From Baffinella frigidus (taxonomy: Eukaryota; Cryptophyceae; Cryptomonadales; Baffinellaceae), in NCBI GenBank assembly GCA_026770585.1, contig MU647084.1:67991-78515 (forward strand): 10,525 bases of DNA, in the 5' to 3' direction. How positions within the stretch are numbered: the first letter of the stretch is position 1; each line of letters starts with the position of its first letter. The notes under the pieces were generated by a model. The model had not been told where the DNA came from, made no database searches, and saw nothing but the letters and a program-made list of their open reading frames with translations. Positions 6,147 to 10,525 of this stretch are shown here, in pieces. The translations under genes and the position numbers were made by a program.

Positions 6147-6216
6147 TTTTTCTAGTATATACTAGTATAAGCTTTGTTTCTAGTATATACTGGTATATAC
6201 TAGCTATACTAGAAAA
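6147..6216. repeat. AT-rich palindromic cluster (CTAGTATATACTAG)
   Basis: TTTTCTAGTATATACTAGTA at the left and TATACTAGCTATACTAGAAAA at the right form overlapping inverted repeats, with a further CTAGTATATACTGG copy between. It is far more AT-rich than its neighbours. It could be a tiny element or an insertion-prone palindrome. Confidence 0.7.
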
Positions 6217-6220
6217 GGAC

Positions 6221-6759
6221 CTGCGAGGTTGATCAAATAGGGGTATGGAAATATCTTTCAAAGTTGATTTTTGGTAAAAAATGTGTCTACTTATATCGCA
6301 GAGACCCCAGATCCATAGGTTCAAACTGACTAGGTGGCGCACCGGAAGAAAAAAAAGGTAAACACGTCAGGTGTGGTCTTGCCTTTTTCACGTTTGAAAG
6401 GTTTCCCGGAGCGGGCGAAGTCCGATTTCAATTATCTCGACGATGATCTTGAGATCTCTGAAAGATCTCAAGATCATCGTCAAGATAATTGAAATCGGAG
6501 CTCGCCTTCGCCGGCAAACCTTTCAAACGTGTTTGTGGGGGCCCACAGGCAAGATCTGTGCAGGGGGACAACGACTCCAATTCCAGACCCTTGGTTATGT
6601 GTAAAGTTGATTATGTGCCCTGTTTCTCTTCGCCAAAAGTCAAAAATCAAGACCTCGATTTCTCGGTGGTGCTCTCCCCATCTTGCATATCCCCTTGCCA
6701 GATCTGGGGTCTCTGCAAGGTGAATAGAAATAGTTCCAGGCCACTATTCGAGCAACCTG
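6221..6759. mobile_element. Larger inverted-repeat element, interrupted by a second hairpin
   Basis: The left half (GGTTGATCAAATAGGGGTAT ... CGCAGAGACCCCAGATC, about 6227-6317) and the right half (GATCTGGGGTCTCTGC ... CCACTATTCGAGCAACCT, about 6701-6758) are diverged inverted copies. Both resemble the arms of the 5064-5249 element. The gap contains the long hairpin 6377-6555, which looks like a later insertion, plus some unmatched sequence. Confidence 0.6.
6377..6555. mobile_element. Long hairpin element with TCTTGCCT ends
   Basis: The outer ends TCTTGCCT/AGGCAAGA enclose a strong stem from 6389 to 6531: CACGTTTGAAAGGTTT pairs with AAACCTTTCAAACGTG, and CCGATTTCAATTATCTCGAC with its near-complement. 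The loop at about 6457-6461 is only a few bases. Arms of about 70 nt are over 85% complementary. An ORF across the right arm (6489 onward) is incidental. Confidence 0.85.
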
Positions 6760-6888
6760 CCACCAACCCTCACAGTCTGGGCAAATCGGGAAAAATGGCT
6801 CCAAAAATCCCTGTCGGAATTTGACGGCCTCCAAGGGGATTTGGTGTTTTTGACTTTTTCGATTTGCCCGAGTTGTGAGGGTTGGTGG
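6760..6888. mobile_element. MITE-like element with CCACCAACCCTCAC ends, copy 2
   Basis: The ends CCACCAACCCTCACAGTCTG and, inverted, CCACCAACCCTCACAACTCG are followed on both arms by GGCAAATCG. Inside, AAAAATCCCTGTCGG and GGGATTTGGTGTTTTTG show weaker pairing. It belongs to the same end family as 5674-5844 and abuts the right end of the element at 6221-6759. Confidence 0.9.
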
Positions 6889-6899
6889 TCGGAGGGCTA

Positions 6900-7130
6900 G
6901 TGGACTCTTTGACACGAGAAACCCTGCCTGGAACGAGAAACACGCTGACGCGCTCGGCCACACGGGACGAGGGGGGGTGCTTTCTGGCACGAGACTCTTT
7001 CTGACACGAGAAACCCTCTCTGACGGCGAGACAGACTCTCTGACACGCGAAACTCTCTATCTCGCTCTCTCTCTGACACGAGAAACACGCTGCCGCGCTC
7101 GGCCACACGGGACGAGGGGGGGTGCTGCGT
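6900..7130. repeat. Minisatellite (TCTGACACGAGAAAC) with a 48-bp duplication
   Basis: A variable unit of about 15-20 bp (TCTGACACGAGAAACYCTCT) recurs at least six times. A 48-bp block at 6934-6981 reappears at 7079-7126 with one mismatch (CGAGAAACACGCTGACGCG...GGGGGGGTGCT). It lies within the large intron of the minus-strand gene and reaches almost to the 5' splice site after exon 3. Confidence 0.85.
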
Positions 7131-7138
7131 CGCACCAC

Positions 7139-7763
7139 TTGCTTGGCCTTCTCCGCCTCCTTGTCCGCCTTCCACGCCGCTGACGCCGCATCGCCCGACA
7201 TATCCAGCGTCTTGGCTTTCGGCGCGTTCTTCGCCTCCACCGCCGCCTGTTTGCGCTCCTCCATTTCCTGCGCCGTTGCTCATCAGTTACCGCCCCCGCG
7301 ACCTCCCCGCCGCTCCGCCACCGAGGGGCTGTGGAATGGTGCTGGCAGGGTCGGGCGGGTCCGCACCTTGAAGTACGCGTTCGCCACATCCGAGTCCGAC
7401 CCGCGACCCGAGGGCGGCTGGCCGTTTGGTGTGTCAAAGGTCTGCATCCTGAGCCCCAGCGGAGTGCACTGCGGACAGCCCCCACCATTTCAGAATTCGT
7501 ACACACCCTGCATGCGCCTGAATTTCCCCCGCGTGGGTTGTTCGCATCCTCCCAGAAGGACGCGCCTCCAGGCACTACAGAGTGCAGGGTTCGAGAGGAT
7601 TGAAAGTGCAGGGTTCTCGAGGGCTCGGTGAGCCACCCGCCGGCGGGTGGCTCACCGAGCGGCTGGAGCGAGCGAGCGGGAGGGCAGCCCCGGGGGCGAA
7701 CGCCTCGGCGACTGCCGCCATGCAAGCCACACCCACCGCCAGAGTTACGCCGCGCGTCGCCAT
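7139..7763 (-). CDS. Predicted plastid-targeted Ala/Lys/Glu-rich protein, unknown function (exons 1-3)
   Basis: I do not recognise the family. Proposed exons are 7763-7656, 7468-7367 and 7267-7139 (36, 34 and 43 codons), all joined in phase 0. Exon 1 has a hydrophobic signal peptide (residues 3-21), and AEA-FAP at about 20-24 is the A-F-x-P plastid pre-sequence signature. An Arg/Ser-rich transit-like stretch (PLARSSRS) follows. Exon 2 reads CTPLGLRMQTFDT... to SDVANAYFK. Exon 3 is a charged, Ala-rich, probably helical segment (EMEERKQAAVEAKN... to KADKEAEKAKQ). The start ATG is in good context (AAAATGG) and an in-frame upstream ATG is ignored because it lacks a signal peptide. Exon 2's 3' splice site has alternatives 13-20 nt inside. 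The 3' end is missing here, and a candidate next exon is at 3969-3892. Confidence 0.65.
7268..7366 (-). other. Intron 2 of the minus-strand gene
   Basis: 99 nt from GTGCGGAC to CGGCGCAG. A TAACTGAT sequence about 20 nt before the 3' splice site is a good branch-point candidate. Both flanking exons are in phase 0, and reading through would break the acidic/basic composition of the protein. Confidence 0.65.
7469..7655 (-). other. Intron 1 of the minus-strand gene, beginning inside a perfect palindrome
   Basis: 187 nt from GTGAGCCA to CTGTCCGCAG. The 5' splice site lies inside the 38-bp perfect palindrome at 7623-7660. The motif GAACCCTGCACT occurs twice within it. The 3' splice site choice is less certain than the 5' one. 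Confidence 0.55.
7623..7660. repeat. 38-bp perfect palindrome over the exon 1/intron 1 junction
   Basis: GCTCGGTGAGCCACCCGCC is followed directly by its exact reverse complement with no loop. Each half contains a CTCG/GTGAGC 5' splice site-like motif in opposite orientation. The last five bases of exon 1 of the minus-strand gene are part of it. Confidence 0.95.
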
Positions 7764-7950
7764 TTTCTTGCTTATACGTCGGGCACACAGGTTACGAGCA
7801 ATCTCTCTTGAACCACAAGGTTCAGCAGATGACTTTCGGCGAAATTGACTTAGGTCCGAGGCTCGCAACCTGCAGGCTCCTCTGAGGAGGGCAGATCCAA
7901 GGCGCACCGCACCCCTAACTCAAGACGCACCGCTCCCGCTCCAAGCTCCT
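7764..7950. promoter_or_regulatory. Divergent intergenic region between two plastid-protein genes
   Basis: Only 187 bp separate the two start codons, so both 5' leaders and any core promoters must fit here or overlap. I see GAACCACAAGGTTC (7810-7823), an imperfect palindrome, a GGCTCCTCTGAGGAGG stem, and two CGCACCGC motifs near the plus-strand gene. No clear TATA box is placed correctly for the plus gene. The call as a shared promoter is inferred from the arrangement. Confidence 0.55.
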
Positions 7951-9158
7951 ATGGGCGCCATCCGCACAGCGCTGCTCCTTGTCGCCGCCCTCGCCGAGGC
8001 GCACGCCTTCATCCCCGCCTCGCCCGCGCTCTCGCTGAAATCCCCTCCCAAATGTGCCACCCAGCCCCGCCGGGCGCAGACAGCTCTCTTCACTCTGGCT
8101 GCGACCGCGACGGCCGCGTCTTCAGCCGGCGAGGGCATCCCGGGATCCTTCGATGCCGCGGTGAACGCGCGGGCGGAGACAAAAAAGCTGGAGAAGTCAA
8201 TCTTTGCGACTGATGACCGTCCCGTGATCCTTTTCGACGGGGTCTGCGTCCTGTGCAATGGTAGACCCCCAACCCTTGAACCCCTAAACCCCACACCCCA
8301 CACCCTTGAACCCCTAAACCCCACACCCCACACCGCAAACCTTAAACCCCACACCATTGAACCACGACCATTGAACCATTGAACCCCGAACCCCAACCCA
8401 CCCAAACCCGGAACCCTTCAACCCCAAACCCCAACCCACCCAAACCCCGAACCCTTCAACCCCAAACTCCGGACAGGTGGGGTGGACTTCATGCTCGACT
8501 TCGACCTTCCGGACGATGTCAGGGGGACGTTCCGCTTTGCCGCGCTGCAGTCCAACGTCGGGCGTGCGCTCCTTCAGCGCTCCGGGCGCCGCGCTGATGT
8601 GAGCGACCCCTCCTCTCTTTCTGCATGGAGGTCCGCAATAGCCTCTGTGGCGGTGCACTTTCCCAGAACCAAATCGGAGCCGCCCCGCTGGCGGGGCTGG
8701 GTGGCACACGCGGGCCAGGCTCCTTGTTGTAGGCGATCACCTTGCTCAGGGAAGCGCTACGATGGTCTCTAGGTCTAGGGGGGTGCAGGTTCTTTGTGAG
8801 GGCAGAGAGGTCCTAGGGTGGTCATCAGGGGAAGGGGGTCTGATCAAAACTAGCGGTGCAAAAAGGTGCATGTCGGACGTGTTGCTCTCTCTCTCTCTTT
8901 TAAACCCTAGAACCTAAACCCTAAACCCTAAACCCTAAACCCTAAACCCTAAACCCTAAACCCTAAACCCTAAACCCTAAACCCAAAATCCTACACCCTA
9001 AACCCAAAACCCCACACCAGGACATCTCATCGATCGTGCTCGCCACCAAGACCGACACGTTCCTCGAGAGCGACGCCATTCTGCGCATCGGGCAGGGGCT
9101 GGGGAAGGGCACGCTCCTCTTCCCGATTGCGCCCATCGCCTCTACCTTCGGGCTGGCG
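7951..9158 (+). CDS. Predicted plastid-targeted thiol-disulfide oxidoreductase, DCC/DUF393 family (three exons, 3' partial)
   Basis: Exons 7951-8260, 8477-8598 and 9021-9158 join in frame to 190 codons. Residues 5-19 form a signal peptide, and AHA-FIP (18-22) is the A-F-x-P plastid pre-sequence motif. A Ser/Thr/Ala-rich transit-like region runs to about 90. The DCC domain starts at VILFDGVCVLCN, with D96, C99 and C102 forming the family's D-x-x-C-x-x-C motif, a thioredoxin-like redox centre. It continues through FRFAALQS (about 122-129), the linker RRADDISSIVLA, and the conserved SDAILRI (161-167). These features match PF04134 in order and spacing. The usual C-terminal segment, an Arg-Asp..Tyr motif and a final NRY..FG, is absent: the last coding exon is either beyond the window or lost. 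The start was chosen because it begins the signal peptide. The substrate is unknown, and plastid location is inferred. Confidence 0.85.
8261..8476 (+). other. Intron 1 of the DCC-family gene, filled with C-rich minisatellite
   Basis: 216 nt, GTAGACCC to CTCCGGACAG, splitting Gly104 after its first base. Nearly all of it is degenerate C-rich repeat: a 30-bp unit (ACCCTTGAACCCCTAAACCC...) occurs twice at 8271-8330, and a unit with CAACCCACCCAAACCC and AACCCTTCAACCCC occurs twice at 8392-8466. It resembles decayed CCCTAAA repeats. Splicing restores CNGGVDF, the normal family sequence. Confidence 0.85.
8599..9020 (+). other. Intron 2 of the DCC-family gene
   Basis: 422 nt, GTGAGCGA to CCACACCAG, phase 0. 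The first 300 nt have no recognisable repeat apart from some GGTCCTAGGG-type fragments. The last 120 nt are (CT)n and then CCCTAAA repeats up to the 3' splice site. CTAAAC about 20 nt before the AG is well placed as a branch point. Confidence 0.85.
8901..9018 (+). repeat. Interstitial telomere-like tract (CCCTAAA)n inside intron 2
   Basis: About ten perfect CCCTAAA units with degenerate ends (CCCTAGAACCTAAACC, ACCCAAAATCCTACACC). The C-rich strand is the sense strand and the tract ends at the 3' splice site. Confidence 0.95.
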
Positions 9159-9176
9159 GTGAGCGTTCCCTCCCTC

Positions 9177-9337
9177 CCACACAGCGGGCTTCGAAGGGAT
9201 GTTCGGGCGCTGAGAGCCCGAGTTTCCGTTACCTTATCCGTAGGACTCCCCCTATGTCCCTACGGATTTCCTACCGTAGGGTCGTAGGTCTCATCGCTCA
9301 GGGGTTATTCGAAATCCGTTCGAAGTCCGCTGTGTGG
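9177..9337. mobile_element. MITE-like element with CCACACAGCGGGCTTCGAA ends
   Basis: The left end CCACACAGCGGGCTTCGAAG pairs with the right end (inverted CCACACAGCGGACTTCGAAC), with arms of about 30 nt. The interior matches 504-617, including CTACGGATTTCCTACCGTAG. It lies 18 bp after the 5' splice site of exon 3 and directly before the large exon copy. Confidence 0.85.
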
Positions 9338-9341
9338 TTGG

Positions 9342-9443
9342 ACGTTCCTCGAGAGCGACGCCATTCTGCGCATCGGGCAGGGGCTGGGGCAGGGCACGCT
9401 CCTTTTCCCTATTGCGCCCATCTCCTCTACCTTCGGGCTGGCA
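9342..9443 (+). pseudogene. 102-nt duplicate of DCC exon 3
   Basis: Matches 9057-9158 over its whole length with five substitutions and no indels. The reading frame is open, giving TFLESDAILRIGQGLGQGTL and onward to STFGLA, with Lys to Gln and Ala to Ser as the only amino acid changes. It lacks the first 36 nt of the exon and its 3' splice site; upstream is GTGTGGTTGG. It ends in a good 5' splice site, GTAAGC. Probably a dead copy; use as an alternative exon would need a cryptic acceptor. Confidence 0.8.
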
Positions 9444-9583
9444 GTAAGCTTCCGTCAACTTGCCTTGAGGCTAGTTAACTTTCAGGGTTTTCTGGTGCAA
9501 TTTGGTACGTAACACCCTGAATTCCAGCCCCACCGAAACCTTCGTAGCTCATCGCCTCTACCTTCGGGCTGGCGGTACGCTTC

Positions 9584-9766
9584 TCCACACGAGGCTACCC
9601 GTGGGAACAGACTCGTAAGCCAATCATTGGATTAGCGCCCAGGAAACACGCCAAAAGTCTGCAATTGATCACGTTTCCGGTCGCGTTTCGGTCGGAAACA
9701 TGATCATTTCCCCACAAACTCCCAAAACGCTCATTTGTTCTGGTCGCCTGGGTAGCCTCGTGTGGA
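9584..9766. mobile_element. MITE-like element with TCCACACGAGGCTACCC ends
   Basis: The left end TCCACACGAGGCTACCC (9584-9600) is the exact inverted copy of 9750-9766. The inner stem TGATCACGTTTCCG/CGGAAACATGATCA (9666-9706) has one mismatch. It sits between two copies of the exon-3 junction. Short ORFs here have no known similarity. Confidence 0.85.
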
Positions 9767-9887
9767 TCGCCTCTATTTTCGGGCTGGCGATAAGCTTGCA
9801 CTCCCTCATTCCGAGAGTCAGGCCAGGCTCCGTTCCTTCTGTATGTGGACAGACATACAGACATCTAGCCAGCGGACAGAGGGGCGC

Positions 9888-10035
9888 GATCTCATATGGA
9901 AACACTTATAATTTACAAACTGGATTTCAATCAAAATTACTACTGGTTTGCTTTAATATTACTAGTGAAGATCGTTCTGTGTGGTAAATTTCATTGAATC
10001 CAGTTTATGAATTGTAAGTGTTTGCGTATGAGATC
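9888..10035. mobile_element. AT-rich MITE-like element with GATCTCATACG ends
   Basis: 148 bp. The left arm GATCTCATATGGAAACACTT and right arm (inverted GATCTCATACGCAAACACTT) pair for about 45 nt, continuing through AAACTGGATT. The centre is AT-rich and unrelated to the GC-rich hosts around it. It lies between the fourth and fifth junction copies. Confidence 0.9.
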
Positions 10036-10120
10036 TGTCTGTGACCCCGCTCATCGCCTCTACGTGCAAGCTGGCGGTGAGCGTCGTCTCCATCCTTGGA
10101 GAGAGACCAGCCAGGGTCCG

Positions 10121-10242
10121 TACGGCATTGTCTAGGACCTCCTACCGTAGGCCGAGACCTTTTGGTCCTAGGATCCCTCGGCCTACGGTAGGAGGTCCTA
10201 GGCAATGCCGTATGCCTAACTACCCCATTTTCAGGCCGTTAC
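10121..10242. mobile_element. Palindromic element, TAGGCTAACGGCCTGAAAAT family, copy 2 (left arm shortened)
   Basis: Differs from 2803-2924 by about one substitution and one single-base indel over roughly 120 bp. The outermost 35-40 nt of the left arm, present at 2769, are missing, while the right arm (to CAGGCCGTTA) is complete. It interrupts the unit following the junction at 10077. Confidence 0.9.
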
Positions 10243-10391
10243 CCTATGAACGTTCGGGCTGGCGGCGAGCGTCGTCTCCATCCTTGGAGAGAAACCAGCC
10301 AGGGTCCGTTCCGTGTGTCTGCCTAGCCTGTGGACAGTCTTCCTCTGCCTTCGGGCTGGCGGTGGGCTTCCACTCCCCTGTGCCCAAAACC

Positions 10392-10439
10392 TGTTCACGG
10401 ATCAAGGTTCGCCTTCCGCTGAACCTTGATCCGTGAACA
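10392..10439. repeat. Inverted repeat with 19-bp perfect arms
   Basis: TGTTCACGGATCAAGGTTC and its exact reverse complement are separated by GCCTTCCGCT. On RNA this is a strong hairpin. No U-run follows. The GAACCTTGA part recurs in the adjacent minisatellite. Confidence 0.9.
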
Positions 10440-10452
10440 CTGGAGACGGGAC

Positions 10453-10525
10453 ACTGAACCTTGAACACTGCACACTGCACACTGCACACTGAACCTTGAA
10501 CACTGCACACTGCACACTGCACACT
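10453..10525. repeat. Minisatellite, 7-bp CACTGCA unit in 35-bp higher-order repeats
   Basis: ACTGAACCTTGAACACTGCA followed by repeated CACTGCA; the 35-bp block starts at about 10456 and 10491 and continues past the window edge. GAACCCTGCACT in intron 1 of the minus-strand gene is a similar motif. Confidence 0.9.

Larger units (their letters stand above)
9159..10380 (+). repeat. Array of repeated exon-3-end/5' splice site junctions separated by hairpin elements
   Basis: The sequence around the end of exon 3 (ATCGCCTCTACCTTCGGGCT GGCG then GTGAGC) recurs downstream. The original junction is at 9158/9159, and the copies are at 9443/9444, 9574/9575, 9789/9790, 10076/10077, 10264/10265 and 10361/10362. 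The base pair after the junction is GT in five of the seven, AT in one (9790) and GC in one (10265). Intron-side sequence is shared too: 10077-10120 and 10265-10308 differ at two positions. Elements at 9177-9337, 9584-9766, 9888-10035 and 10121-10242 lie between the copies. No downstream DCC exon is visible in the window. Confidence 0.85.

Noticed and set aside
6489-6824. 111-codon plus-strand ORF
   Set aside because: It lies on the arm of the hairpin at 6377-6555 and continues through element ends, so it is an incidental open frame.
6770-7264. 164-codon minus-strand ORF as a complete gene
   Set aside because: Its first 42 codons belong to exon 3 of the minus-strand gene. After 7139 it reads through minisatellite and an element, giving low-complexity sequence.
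7057-7788. 243-codon minus-strand ORF
   Set aside because: It crosses introns 1 and 2 in the wrong frame and is Arg-rich, as expected from an out-of-frame read of GC-rich exons. The in-frame exon model with a signal peptide explains the region better.
8090-8709. Minus-strand ORFs with Gly-Val-Trp-Gly repeats
   Set aside because: These are antisense translations of the C-rich intron minisatellite of the DCC gene.
10392-10439. Rho-independent terminator
   Set aside because: The hairpin has no following T-run and the genome context is nuclear eukaryotic.

Overview
This looks like nuclear DNA of a eukaryotic alga with a complex (secondary, red-lineage) plastid, such as a haptophyte, a stramenopile (for example a pelagophyte), a cryptophyte or a dinoflagellate. 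Three things support this. There are spliceosomal introns with GT-AG ends. Two separate proteins begin with a signal peptide whose cleavage point is followed by Phe in an A-F-x-P context, the pre-sequence type of such plastids. Plant-type telomere repeats (TTTAGGG/CCCTAAA) lie inside introns. I cannot name the genus. I see no bacterial operons, rRNA, tRNA or CRISPR.

Only about 7.1-9.2 kb (plus one short exon near 3.9 kb) looks coding. Two divergent genes share a 187-bp spacer (7764-7950). The plus-strand gene (7951 to 9158, three exons, 3' end outside the window or lost) encodes a predicted plastid-targeted thiol-disulfide oxidoreductase of the DCC/DUF393 family with its D-x-x-C-x-x-C motif. 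The minus-strand gene (7763 down to 7139, three exons) encodes a predicted plastid-targeted, Ala/Lys/Glu-rich protein I do not recognise. A phase-compatible fourth exon of the same composition, ending in a stop, lies 3.2 kb further on at 3969-3892.

Nearly everything else is repeats. At least a dozen short inverted-repeat (MITE-like) elements from several terminal-repeat families are present, some nested. Tandem arrays of host segments fill the gaps: about eight units at 1.09-2.5 kb, minisatellites at 3.15-3.33, 6.9-7.13 and 10.45-10.52 kb, and telomere-like tracts at 4.1-4.5 and 8.9-9.0 kb.

The most unusual feature is what happens at exon edges. The last exon seen of the DCC gene is followed by six further copies of its own exon end plus 5' splice site (9342-10380), most of them separated by a different hairpin element. 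The 3.9-kb exon of the minus gene has extra copies of its 3' splice site on its upstream side and of its exon-end/GTGAGC motif on its downstream side. In both genes the telomere-like repeats present the C-rich CCCTAAA strand on the sense strand just upstream of a 3' splice site, where they supply branch-point-like CTAAAC motifs. Together these suggest introns that grow by tandem duplication of splice junctions combined with hairpin-transposon insertion.
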